From: Bedellia somnulentella
Lineage: Eukaryota; Arthropoda; Insecta; Lepidoptera; Bedelliidae
Assembly (NCBI GenBank): GCA_963576735.1
Contig: OY755189.1
Coordinates: 1,550,001 to 1,614,000 of the forward strand
Reading direction: 5' to 3'
Length of the DNA: 64,000 bases
Shown: positions 1 through 10,386 of the stretch, in pieces
Layout: every line of letters begins with the position of its first letter
Numbering within the stretch: the first letter of the stretch is position 1
Notes under the pieces: model-generated
The model's database searches: none
Told to the model about the DNA's origin: nothing
What the model saw: the letters and a program-made list of their open reading frames with translations, nothing else
Program-made: the position numbers and the translations under genes

Positions 1-418
1 TCTTGAAAATAAATCAAACAAAGCTAAGATGACCGTTATTTTAGCAAAAATCTGTAGCAGTATTTGACCTTCAGCGTTATGTCAAAGACATTCGTTCTTG
101 CAGTTTAATAATAAAATATCGAAAATCATAGGTTTGTTTAGTATAATATCGTAATAATTTCATTTGGGATCACAAATTCGTGAAATATTTTGCAATTAGC
201 AACATTTTTACTAAACATTTCGCTTTATTTGCATGTCGCTACGTGATAATTTCAATCGATGACGTCATTAAGTCCAAAGTTGAACAATCTTTAAAAAATC
301 ATAACTTTGCAATTACTCAATTTAAATGAAAAATATTCATTTCAGATTTTTATTTTCGTGTTTGCTATCAAATAAAAATATTTAATAAATACAAAAAAAA
401 ACTTTGCATACCGAATTG
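1..418. mobile_element. Second copy of the AATTCGGTATGC MITE, cut by the window edge
   Basis: Collinear with 23550-23968 at roughly 85 per cent identity (ctaagatgaccgttatttta, aaactttgcataccgaattg). It has a 15-20 bp insertion near 262 relative to the other copy. Confidence 0.8.
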
Positions 419-429
419 GGCTACCGTGT

Positions 430-660
430 CAATGCCTGCCAGCGCGAAATTGTTCTATCCTTTGTTTCTTTAACACTTTTAAGTAGTGTTTGCGTTCCCT
501 ACCTACGAATTTTTTACAAATTCGGAAGGCCACTTGTCTACCTTTTCAGATAGAATGCAAATGTGTCGAAATTTTGCTTTCCTTTATTTATTAGAATTAA
601 TCCCCATATGAGGTTTTCATGAACAAAAACATTCAAATTACTTTTTTGAGAGTTTCAATG
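430..660 (-). mobile_element. SINE family E, partial
   Basis: gtagtgtttgcgttccctac and aattaatccccatatgaggt match the copy at 62450-62660. There is no intact tRNA head here. Confidence 0.5.
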
Positions 661-1448
661 TTGCAACGGAAGACTTTTTTACTTTCTATAGTTAACTTAA
701 TGAAGTTGTAGCGAATGAATGGAATGATAAAATAATAACAGAAGAATAATTTTAATTAAGAAGAATAATAAGTTACTTTATACTACTTTTACTTCAATAT
801 TTTTCTATTATATTATAACTCTGTACCAAAAACCTATTACTAAGGCTGCACTGTCTGTATGTTTGTCACAAGGCTTAATAACTATTCTACTTCTAATACG
901 AATGAGATAAATAGTATGATATAATACGTAATTGGAGGAATACTCGAATATAATATTGTAATCTGTACTAGACTCTTTGTAATAATATTCAATGCAGTCC
1001 CGCACCGCGGTGGCGCAGACCCAAAATGTTAATATAATCTAAAAACATAGAAAAAAGATTGTAGTAAAAACGTTTCATGGTAAGGTTAAAAGCAATATTA
1101 TTCGAAGATCCATTACTTATAGTTGCCATCTTCAATTATTGATTTGTTCCAATAACAGCTTATTACTGGAGCGCTGAGAGAACTTTCTAGTTGGATTAAA
1201 ACTTGAAAGTAATATAAAGTATTGGTTCTACTCTTCTACAAATATTTTTGAATATTTTATTTCAAACTTTAACTTATCTATAAGGTTTTATTGTCTTGTA
1301 TTGTGAAATTAAGCTGGAATTTGCGTGAGAATGTAATTTTCTGTTCACCCTGAGTGATTTGGTGTTATGCCACAAACGTTTTCATGAAATGTTTGGTTTA
1401 GTTTGTAATTTAAAGTAGTTAAAACACTATATTTTTTCGTGTATTTAC
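661..1448. other. Trpm intron or downstream sequence, no feature
   Basis: AT-rich sequence left of Trpm exon 10. I see no exon with consistent splice sites and no clear repeat. Confidence 0.6.
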
Positions 1449-1552
1449 CATACATACATACATATACTCACGGCCATAAATCTCAAAAAGGGGTTGCTAG
1501 AGCTTTAGAGTTAGAAACTCGTCAGCCACATTTGAAAGTTGATCAATTTTAA
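1449..1552 (-). mobile_element. Family A 3' fragment
   Basis: (CATA)n, then actcacggccataaatctca and the aaaaaggggttgctagagct hairpin remnant; it stops at the gaagttga position. It lies about 50 bp downstream of the Trpm exon 10 donor. Confidence 0.75.
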
Positions 1553-1605
1553 CAACCAAATAAGTTATAAATATAATACAAACGTTAAAAAAACCAAAAA
1601 CTCAC

Positions 1606-1803
1606 CGAATCCGCCCAGAACTTGGTAATAGGTGCAGTGCAAAATTCGTAAATCTTTTTCCTAAGTCTCAACGGCCTCATTCTCTTGTCTTCCAGTGCCA
1701 AATGTTCCGGGAACTCTCGATACGAAGGCTCCCAACCTATTTTACCGACCTTCCCATTCTGGTCAACCCTAGTCTCGCATTCCGCCCCACCCCCTATTAG
1801 TGC
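1606..1803 (-). CDS. Trpm: Trpm exon 10 of 10 in window
   Basis: Sixty-six codons in phase 0 that end RLRKKIYEFCTAPITKFWADS, the conserved stretch at the cytoplasmic entry to membrane helix S1. The start follows cccaacag and the donor is GTGAGT. The glycine-rich first half (ALIGGGAECETRVDQNGKVG) is a variable linker. Downstream exons for S1-S6, the pore and the TRP helix would lie left of the window. A family A SINE fragment starts about 50 bp into the downstream intron. Confidence 0.92.
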
Positions 1804-3600
1804 CTGTTGGGAAAAACGTGAAAAAACGCGTCAATTATACTTAATAAGCGCTTGTTTTAACATGAATGTTTGATAGTTTTATTGAAGTTACGTGGAAAAA
1901 GAAAATACTTGTTGTTTCTTTTGAGAGAAAGGCAAGAATGTTGTAATAACTTTTATTCGGCAAAAACGGATTCTTTTAATATTTACTGTGGCCCTCTTTT
2001 ATTTTCATCCACATTCCATCGTTAGTTTTTGTGATTTAAAATTGAGTTTGTCAGAAACAACATGTATTTTCGTTTTCAGAAATCAGAGCACTTATTTATG
2101 AAATCATACACTTCTAAAGTTTTGCGACTAAAATCTACAGTGACTATAAATTGTAGTTTTCAAAGGCGAAGCAAAGGCAACGTATATAAAAACCTAGTTA
2201 TAATGAAGCATCTAAAACATAATTAAGTAGGTTTCACATGTGATAGATATTAATAAATTACTTGAAGTGAAATAGAATCAGTGTGAAGAGAATTAAAATT
2301 AACTTACTAACTACCTACCTATCATTCTTAAGAGATGGTATAATGAAGAATCGGTCATTGGTGTCGGTTTCCCACCGAACTACATCGTCAAGTTACTTCA
2401 ACAATATCTCAAAATAGGCAGCAAAAAAGTAGAATCCTTATATATTAAACGAGAGTGCTCGATTTTTGTCGGCCAGTTCACGTTGCGATGCGTGGTCACA
2501 AAAATGAATTCTTAGTATCAATCTAAAGTGCTCATCAAGACGGTGTGCATAGCGTCGAGTTTTTTGCATAACTGGATTAGTTAAATTGTGAACAATTAAC
2601 AAAGTGTCCATTAGCAACCGCGCGAGCGGAACACACTCCTCTAGTACTAATTTATTTTTTACTACTGGTTCCTCAGATTACGAGTTATTATGTCACTATG
2701 TATTACAGCCCTCTTTTGCTTTGAAGAAGATGTTATTTTAAACTAATCTAAGGTATTCATTAAATCATAGATATGCTATAAAATTTTGAGTTTTGAAGTT
2801 TATTGTTTAACTAAGAATTTGAGCTAGAACAAAACGTCACTTAAAAATATTTCAGCATTATTTTACTAAGTAATTTCTTATAATGAAATAGATAAACGGG
2901 TAAAACGGGACGGCTTTTTTCAGAAAAGACATTATGGATAGTAATGAAAAAGATTTACTCATCTTGTTATTAAAAAGGATCCACAATTTGATAAAAACTT
3001 AAAGGGTTTAGACGTAGGAATTTCGCAATTTATATTGCTTTCAATTATTATAGTCATCTGGCAATCACGTTCCTAGGGTTTTTCTGAAGAAATAAATGAA
3101 ATTAGATTCTTTATACGAAATCACAAACCATTTTATTGCAATCTGAAATCTCAAAGCAATCTACTTCTTCGTAGAGAAAGCCTTTGTTGTGTCTTCAAGG
3201 TGGATAATTTATATCATAAACTTGGCTGAGCAATTAAAGCAGTATTGAAGTACATCTTAGATATACGTTCATTCTAAAACACGAACTAGTGTCACTAAAC
3301 TTAACATTAGATTATTATTCGGACAAAAATAATTAAAGCCATAAAACTGTAATATTTATTTCTCAAAGTCACTATTCTACGCTTTTAGTCTGAGTATATC
3401 TATTCTCAAATCAACCCAAAGAAAACTTTATGAAAATTGGCAGCAGCGTTTCGGTTTTGCTACATACGATATAAAAATATAAATTGTTATTATTTCAAAC
3501 TTACGAAATGGTCTTAACAAAAGTTTGCATTCTAAGCACCGGGTGACAAAATATCATTTGATGTGTACAAAAGTAATAGAAACTCCGCCACTCCTCAACC
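1804..3600. other. Trpm intron, mostly featureless
   Basis: AT-rich. A GC-richer stretch at 2440-2640 (gagtgctcgatttttgtcgg, then caaccgcgcgagcggaacac) is not explained; it may be a diverged LTR or regulatory segment. 3603-3634 is repeated at 3902-3933 (aacgatatactatttatctt versus aacgatatactacttatctt) around the family A copy. Confidence 0.5.
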
Positions 3601-3635
3601 TCCATAACATTTAAACGATATACTATTTATCTTAT

Positions 3636-3885
3636 GTGTAGTGTCTGCTTAGAATAGCACTACCCCATTTCTTCCGGTGGGTGTAGGTAAAAGGCGACTA
3701 ACGGTATTGGGGGCTTTTAATGGATTTTTGGGCGATGCGGTTGGAGACCCATCACTAACAACCTTTATTTTACCATCCTTTCCCCACACATCTTTCCAAA
3801 AGTGGCTGAGGAATTGCTAATTCCTTAGCTCTGGCTACCCCTTCTAGGGATTTATAGCTGTGAGTATATGTATGTATGTATGTAA
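3636..3885 (+). mobile_element. SINE-like retroposon family A, full copy
   Basis: It starts gtgtagtgtctgcttagaat, contains gggcgatgcggttggagacc, and ends with the ctctggctaccccttctagg hairpin, gtgagtatatg and a (TATG)n tail. A 9-bp target duplication TTATCTTAT lies at 3627-3635 and 3886-3894. GGTTGGAGACC differs at one position from a Pol III box B, but its distance from the start is long for a tRNA head. Confidence 0.82.
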
Positions 3886-4454
3886 TTATCTTATATACTA
3901 CTTAACATTTTAAACGATATACTACTTATCTTTAAGAAAATATACCTTTGAAAGGATTTCTTTCAAATGTATATTACTCAAACGACTCTCTATCCTTCCC
4001 TGTACTGCAGTACACCTGGCCAAGCGAGATAATCTTTTCGAACGATAAACGCTTTGCGGTCGACGAATGCGACCTATATTTGTAATAGTATTTTCTCTGA
4101 ACCCCACCGCTATTATAGGCCAATGGGGAGATTTTACTCGAGAATATGGTATGTATCGAGAATCATGTCGATTTATATCCAGTTGAGAGGTACAATAGTA
4201 GATTTTTTGTATCTTTGATAGTATAACAACTAAAACTAGAAAAGGCTCACATTTATATTTACATTTTAATTTTGTTAAAGAAGACTAGAACCGAATAGTT
4301 TTAAGATAACTAAAATCATGTGATGTATGAGACGATCGTTTATTTATACAAAAGTGCTAAACGTTATCCAAAAATCACAGATCAACCTTAAATATCTAAA
4401 AATAAAAAGAATCTCATAAATGCAAATAAAAAGCAACTAAACATAAAACCTTAC

Positions 4455-4607
4455 CTCGGCATCGTTGGGATCCTTCGTGCTCCTATCGTCTTCCATGCTC
4501 TCGTTTTCAAGATGCTCCTCCTCAGTCTGAGGCATCAACTGCAGTTCCTCCTTAGACTTGAACTCCAGTTGTAGGATGTAGAGGGGGCACAGCAGGCACA
4601 GAATTAC
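4455..4607 (-). CDS. Trpm: Trpm exon 9 of 10 in window
   Basis: It starts VILCLLCPLYILQLEFKSKE, which follows on from TNLK as in other TRPM proteins, and ends in an acidic stretch (ENESMEDDRSTKDPNDAE). The start was placed after the AG of cgtcgaag because that restores the family sequence; the tract before it is poor in pyrimidines. The donor is GTAAGG. The exon is 51 codons, phase 0 on both sides. Acidic linkers like this one are a common place for splice variants. Confidence 0.88.
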
Positions 4608-5083
4608 CTTCGACGTACACAAAGCCGGTGTGGCAAACCAAAACGCCTTTTTGTACTACTTAAATATTTCATCAAGCAAACATGCTACATTGAATTTGCT
4701 GGAGTGCCAATCGCTTTAATGAAAATTTGGGAGATTCGCAATTTAAATTGCAAAACAGAAATTAAATAGACTTCCATTTTGGCTATCCAATTTGTCCTTA
4801 TACTTTATATATTATAATAGAAATTTTAATGTTGAAGGTTTTAAATTTGAATATAAAAGCAATGGGCACTCCAAATTGGGATTTCTAAAAGGCTTCATGC
4901 AATTCATTAAAATATATAAAAGCCACTCATTGACACACAGACATTGATTCTGACAACTAATATTGATCGTTGGTTAAAACAAGTCTATTCTAACACAGCC
5001 ATCTAAGTGCCAAAAGAAGGTCTGTGCGTGAATAAGATCTTTGAGAATGAGAAGGAAGATGTATAGAATAAGCAGTTTTATAC

Positions 5084-5295
5084 CTTCAAGTTAGTGTTTT
5101 TTCTGGTTCTAAGTCCACCCATCCATAGATCTGCTAAAATGATTTGCGAGCAAGGATGGGCTAACAAAGCCCTGTGATTTGCCGCCACAGCTAGACTTAG
5201 GCAAGTTTGTCCTGACCAGTTTTGGAGTTCGCAGGTCAAGAGTTGTTGAGCTTGGTCGTCGTCTTGGCGGTAGCAGTAGTCTAACAATTCCAATG
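5084..5295 (-). CDS. Trpm: Trpm exon 8 of 10 in window
   Basis: It encodes [20 protein letters not shown], the [20 protein letters not shown] block and [20 protein letters not shown]. These are TRPM hallmarks; the last part precedes the membrane domain. The acceptor is ttttcacag and the donor is GTATAA, a weaker donor than those of the neighbouring exons. It leaves in phase 0. Confidence 0.94.
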
Positions 5296-5339
5296 CTGTG
5301 AAAAATCGTTACTTATACTGAACAGACTCAAAGACTCAA

Positions 5340-5482
5340 ACTTTTTCGCCGAAATTCCCCAAAGGGGTTGGCAGAGGTACTAATATTTCTGAACGTGACA
5401 TTGTCACCTGGTGTTCAGAGTACTTGGACAGTGTGATCACGCGATAGGGGGCAGGCATATCGCCGTTTATATTGAACAGATA
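5340..5482 (-). mobile_element. SINE family B 3' fragment
   Basis: Hairpin ccccaaaggggttggcagag at the left, body to gccgtttatattgaacaga. Just downstream (Trpm intron) of exon 8's acceptor side. Confidence 0.75.
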
Positions 5483-5891
5483 TTTTTATATTTCCCATAA
5501 GCAATTAGCTTTATTGATACTGTTCTTTTTTACGAACATTAAAGAGGTATGCAGAAAATTCCTTATTTGAAAAAAAAATTACACCAAGTCGCTTTAGCCA
5601 ATATTTGTAGGTAAGATTGGTAAGCTAAGTTTTTGCTAGGATCAATCATTTTAATTATTAAAATATATGCCGTAAAGTACAACATTAAATATAGACCAGG
5701 CCATAATTGCAATATTCGCTGTTCTAAATTAAGATATTCATAAATTGAATTGCGCAATTAACTAAGAGAAATAATTTGATATGCACGGTCTGAATTTGGA
5801 CGGTGCGGACCGTAACGGTAACGAAACCTTTCATTAATGCTGAAATGGTAAAACTTTACTAATTTACATTTTACTTATGGTAAACTCAAGA

Positions 5892-6186
5892 CTCAAGCGT
5901 TCACGCCGTGTATCCCCGAAGAGGTTGGCAGAGGCAGTAATACTTCTGAGCATCACGTGACATTGTCACCTATTGCCGTTTGGTACGAATACACTGTCAC
6001 ATGACTAAGTACAACTTAGCCATGTGGGTTTCCTCACGATGTTTTTCCTCACCGTTAACAACCATGATACATTAACTACACATTTGACTTTAGAAAAGAC
6101 AAATTAGTGAAGGCCCCACTCGGGATTTGAACTCACGTTTGTCTGTTTCGACGGGCGGTCGTTCAACCCATTGGACTTTCACGGCT
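5892..6186 (-). mobile_element. SINE family B copy with internal deletion
   Basis: Left end gcgttcacgccgtgtatccc, right end ccattggactttcacggct. About 60 bp of the body are missing. It ends about 30 bp from Trpm exon 7. Confidence 0.8.
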
Positions 6187-6216
6187 ATTTTTTATGGTAA
6201 AATTTAACTAATTTAC

Positions 6217-6406
6217 CTTTAGTTTCAAATTCTTTGCCGTAATGCCGTAATTCTTCGTACACTTCTGTCTCCATATCGTCTTCAGCCGCTTCATGTGCCA
6301 TAGCTTTATAAAGTTTGCAAGCTACTAATGATTTTGCTAATGCTTCTTCACCATGAGTCCACATTAGTAAAGCCATCTGATGACGTTTTGTCAATACTGC
6401 CCACAT
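6217..6406 (-). CDS. Trpm: Trpm exon 7 of 10 in window
   Basis: It encodes [20 protein letters not shown], then [20 protein letters not shown] and a glutamate-rich helix, the usual TRPM pre-membrane sequence. The internal methionine is not a start: the exon enters in phase 0 after a ttttgtag acceptor and leaves in phase 1 at GTAAAT. A family B SINE copy lies only about 30 bp into the downstream intron. Confidence 0.94.
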
Positions 6407-6486
6407 CTACAAAATGATCATTGTATAAGAAAATGCAGCAGTGTCTTTCAGTACACTTAGAGGAATGCGCCGCTATTTTATCTTAA

Positions 6487-6690
6487 AAATACTCTTACTT
6501 ACATACATACATATTCTCACACCGTTAGTTCCCATTGGGGTAGGTAAAGACTATCGATCGCCACGATCCTGGCCAACCTTTCGAATAAAACAGAATAAAA
6601 TAATTTCAAGAATAAAAGAGCATGTATGAAAAGATTGATGGATGTAAACGAAGCCAGAGAGGTTTGCCAGGATCGTACTCCTACTTGTAA
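6487..6690. mobile_element. Two family C fragments in inverted arrangement
   Basis: 6487-6565 is a minus-strand 3' end (tcacaccgttagttcccatt, actatcgatcgcca). 6599-6685 is a plus-strand piece (aataaaagagcatgtatgaa to gaggtttgccaggatcgtac) lacking the 3' end. It is consistent with 5' inversion during insertion (twin priming) or with two events. Confidence 0.65.
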
Positions 6691-6879
6691 AGTAATATCT
6701 ACTTTTTTTTGGCACAGACAGTATTGGAGTTATTATTCCTAGAATAATAGAATAGTGACCAATTGAAAGAATAATATATTTAAACATAATTTGAAAATAG
6801 AAGCTACACGCACACCACACTTTAATACCCAATTTGGTCTTGACCCATATTAAATTAACAAATCATTTAAAAGACTTAC

Positions 6880-7066
6880 AAGCAGTTCATTAAACGGGTA
6901 ATCAAAAAGTGCCATTTCCGTAGTAACGGGCATAAAACCGGCAATCAAAGAGAGTCCCCCAGCATTATTGTGCCTCGTGAAGGAAGCACTGTTTCGGTGC
7001 ACATTGACATTCTTATTCATCACTTTGGCGTATATTGGACGGAACTTGCGACGAGTGTAGTAGCAT
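6880..7066 (-). CDS. Trpm: Trpm exon 6 of 10 in window
   Basis: It continues the GAYR motif with CYYTRRKFRPIYAKVMNKNV and ends with PVTTEMALFDYPFNELL. The acceptor is tgttacag and the donor is GTAAGT. One base completes the split arginine codon, then 62 codons follow, ending in phase 0. Confidence 0.93.
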
Positions 7067-7221
7067 CTGTAACAAACATTTTAACATTTTGTTGATGAAA
7101 TTTCTGCTTCATATTGATTGAACAAATGGGCCGTACAATATCTCAACAGATAACTATTAGTGTGAATCGATATCGAAAATATTAAATACAAATGAAACTA
7201 TACACATGAAAAGCAACCGTG

Positions 7222-7568
7222 TTGTGTCGGTTATCGTGTAAACGACTAGTGTTCAAATCCTGGGTCGGGCCTACACCAATTTGTCTTTTCTAAAAGAGAT
7301 ATGTGTGGTTAATTTATCATGGTTGTTAACGGTGAGGGAAAACATCGTGAGGAAACCCACATGGCTGAGTTGTACTTAGTCATGTGACAGTGTATTCGTA
7401 CAAAACGGCGATAGGCCTGCCCCCTATCACGTGAGTACACTGTCCATGCAAAACGTGGGTACTCTGAACACCAGGTGACAAAGTCACTTGATGTTTAGAA
7501 GTATTAGTACCTCTGCCAACCCCTTCGGGGATATTCGGCGTGAACGTTTATGTTTATGTTATGTTATG
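7222..7568 (+). mobile_element. SINE family B copy, head shortened
   Basis: It begins at gtcggttatcgtgtaaacga and lacks box A; box B and the 3' hairpin are intact; the tail is tttatgttatgttatg. Confidence 0.85.
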
Positions 7569-7838
7569 TAAATGAAACTGAAGTTTCACTTAAAAATTAA
7601 GTAAAGAAAGATTAGTAGATTATTGCAATTTTAACATAAACTTTCTAAACAAGTTTATGAAATAATAGAACTACGCTACGAATTGTTGGCACGTAGTTTG
7701 GTAACTGTATTAACAAATAACTTTTAAGAGACTTTCCTTCCCCTATTAGAAATGTATCACACAACATAGCATTCTGCACTTTGATTGCAATCGTCGCAGG
7801 ACCAAAAATAATGATGATAATGATTTAAAAACACATAC

Positions 7839-8097
7839 CTGTAAGCACCTCCCATTAGCTTATTAATGACCAACCCGATATCATGCAGCGTATGAATATA
7901 CCCCCGTGGTAAATGAGGTCTGACATCCCTCAAGATGTACCGCAGGGTGTTACTAGGACCACTCTTGGTATTATACAGTTCTTCTAGCCGAGGTATTGTC
8001 AGGAATTTCCTCATTGATACTCCGTTTTCAAGGAGCAGTTTCACAAAGTCAATCCTATCGTGTTCGAGTGCTTGCATCATTGCTTCGTCTAGTGCTC
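7839..8097 (-). CDS. Trpm: Trpm exon 5 of 10 in window
   Basis: The largest Trpm exon here. It encodes [40 protein letters not shown] and [20 protein letters not shown], ending with NKLMGGAYR. These are strongly conserved TRPM blocks. The acceptor is gtttaccag and the donor is GTATGT. Two bases complete the glycine codon from the previous exon, and two are carried on. Confidence 0.95.
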
Positions 8098-8865
8098 CTG
8101 GTAAACAAATATATACAGGTTTTAGTGGGAGCATATTTATATAAGGAATGTGTGAGAAATAAATGAGAATATAGAAACACTTAACAAAAATGGAACCGCC
8201 TCCACAGCCATTTGACGGGAACCCAAATTTTCATATAAAATTCGATAAACAACAGAGTCAGATAGGCTTTTGATATTTTTGAAATATTTTTGATTACTTA
8301 ACCAAATTCAATAAAACCAATTAAATAAAAAACAAATTAAGAAATCCATTGCTCAATAAGGGTGTAAGCTCGTAACATATATACAAAAAAAAATTGCGTA
8401 CCTCGTTTTTTGAAGTCGGTGAAAAAGAACATGACAGTATAAAGTAAATAATTTCAACGACAAATTATTAACAAAACCGATTGCCTACGATTCCTAATAG
8501 TTGGCCGGCTTTATTGTCTGTCTCGCGAAAACTTTGACGTGAGCGAGCTGGTCAATAACTAAACTTTCATCACTCTACCAAAAAGTTCTAGTTAAGCATA
8601 GCTTATGAAACGTGAGAATTTAACTGTCCTAGTTTCATTGTTCAGTATTGTATAGGAGCCCGTCGGATGCCTCATTTAATATTGGGATTATTCAAATGAA
8701 TATGTTTCAAATTCAAGCCCAAACAGTTTGAGCATAATTTCGGCAACGTTTATTTTTTTGTAACAATTTAAGATCGCAGGCATCTTTTAATATACATGTG
8801 GATAATAAATTCAGTAAAAAATATATATACAGTGATGATTATGGAGGTATAAGTTTATATAGAAA
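8098..8865. other. Trpm intron, no gene
   Basis: AT-rich with a GC-richer patch at 8500-8560 (ttggccggctttattgtctg). Nothing recognisable. Confidence 0.5.
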
Positions 8866-9085
8866 TACTCACGCCATTGGTTCTCACTGGAAAGGACAAG
8901 AAAAATCTATTGCCACATCATGTGATCCGGGCAAACCATTCAAACTTCAATTACATTATCAATATTTTCATACGTGACCATTAAACCTCACTTTTCGAAC
9001 ACATTTTCTGTTTGATCTAAATGTGGCTTCCATGGTCGTTCTCTACTGACATTTACATCCACGGCATAAAAATGTTTGTATTTAA
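8866..9085 (-). mobile_element. Family C copy, diverged
   Basis: actcacgccattggttctca at the left; body includes gtggcttccatggtcgttct and ctactgacatttacatccac. Confidence 0.6.
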
Positions 9086-9135
9086 GAATGTACTTAAGAG
9101 TAAGTAATAATAGCCCCACGAGTATTTCTAATCGA

Positions 9136-9378
9136 ATACATACATATACTCACGGCTATAATTCCCTAGAAGGGGTAGCCAGAGCTAAGGAATTATAAAT
9201 TCCTCAGCCACTTTTGGAAGTTGAGTGGGGGAAAAGATCGTAAAATAAAGGTTTTTGGTGATTGGTCTCCAACCGCATCGCCCAAAAATCCAATAAATAG
9301 CCCCAATACCCTTAGTCGCCTGTTACGACACCCGTGGGTAGAAAGGGGTAGCGACATTCTAAGCCGGCACTACAAGGC
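9136..9378 (-). mobile_element. Family A copy, full
   Basis: Tail (CATA)n at the left, hairpin ccctagaaggggtagccaga, and the head complement aagccggcactac at the right. Confidence 0.82.
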
Positions 9379-10041
9379 ATATTTCTAAACGAATCTTTTT
9401 ATTTATTTATTTTTTATTTATAAACTGTAGACTATGTAACTTTAGCACGCATAAACTATCTCCAAAAGTTTGTGTCACATAGAAAAGCAGAACAATTACT
9501 TAACTTTGTTTGCCCATGTACGGGAGACCGCTTTTACAGAGCGGATGCCTGCAGGGGCTAAAAGTTATGAGAGTGGCGGACATATCCACTTTATGAGCAC
9601 TATATAGGAATTAGTGCATGTGTGTGTTTAGTTATCTGCTTTTGTTATTGATGAAATGAAATGATTTATTTCTTCAGGAAATATATGAACATATATGAGA
9701 AGTAAAAAAAAGTAAAAGTATAAATTTTTAGATCATTTATACATTTTATGGCAATGTTATTTAATTGTTTTTTTTTTATTTATACGTTATATAAAAAAAA
9801 ATATTTATTCCGTAATCCGTTATACCATTTTATTTTGCAATAATGGAAAAGAAATGATCAAGAATAGTTATACGCTACTGCCAACCCTTAGGAAGTATTG
9901 GGGTTTGTCAGCCCTATATATACGTTATATACGCTATATACGTTATGCTGAGTCAGCACCGTTTCGCTGTGCATAGACCTTTGTATGTAAATGGTCAATT
10001 TATGTTATTTTAAAAAAAAAAAGTTTTTTATTTTCTATCTT
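9379..10041. other. Trpm intron, no gene
   Basis: AT-rich with many poly-A and poly-T runs. The gaaatgaaatgatttatttc phrase at 9648 resembles LINE 3' UTR debris but is not assignable. Confidence 0.4.
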
Positions 10042-10051
10042 TGTCTTCTTT

Positions 10052-10054
<3 letters not shown>

Positions 10055-10086
<32 letters not shown>
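10055..10086. repeat. (TAA)n tail of the RTE LINE
   Basis: About ten AAT/TAA units, the reverse complement of the (TTA)n 3' tail of the RTE element. It starts immediately after the left copy of the target duplication, as expected of target-primed reverse transcription. Confidence 0.85.
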
Positions 10087-10087
<1 letters not shown>

Positions 10088-10386
10088 GCCATTTATTTCT
10101 CACTTAAATGTTTACATTTCAACTTAAAAAATACAAATTATTATTAATTAGGCACTTAAAATATAACATTCATTACATAACAATTTATTTTTAACATCAG
10201 ATCTAATTAATATAAATTAAAATTTTAAAATTAAAAATATAAATTAAAATTAAAACTATTTACAAATATAATATATACAGCATTACATCATTTGTTTAAA
10301 AATATTTATCATTTAACATTTATCATTTAAAATTTAACTGCATTTAATTTAGTTTTAGTGTTATAATTTATTCTTATTTATACATT

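Noticed and set aside
4607..4622. Upstream extension of Trpm exon 9 (LCTSK before VIL)
   Set aside because: The family sequence runs directly from the previous exon into VIL, and the extension would insert residues.
7935..8144. 69-codon plus-strand frame
   Set aside because: Antisense shadow of Trpm exon 5.
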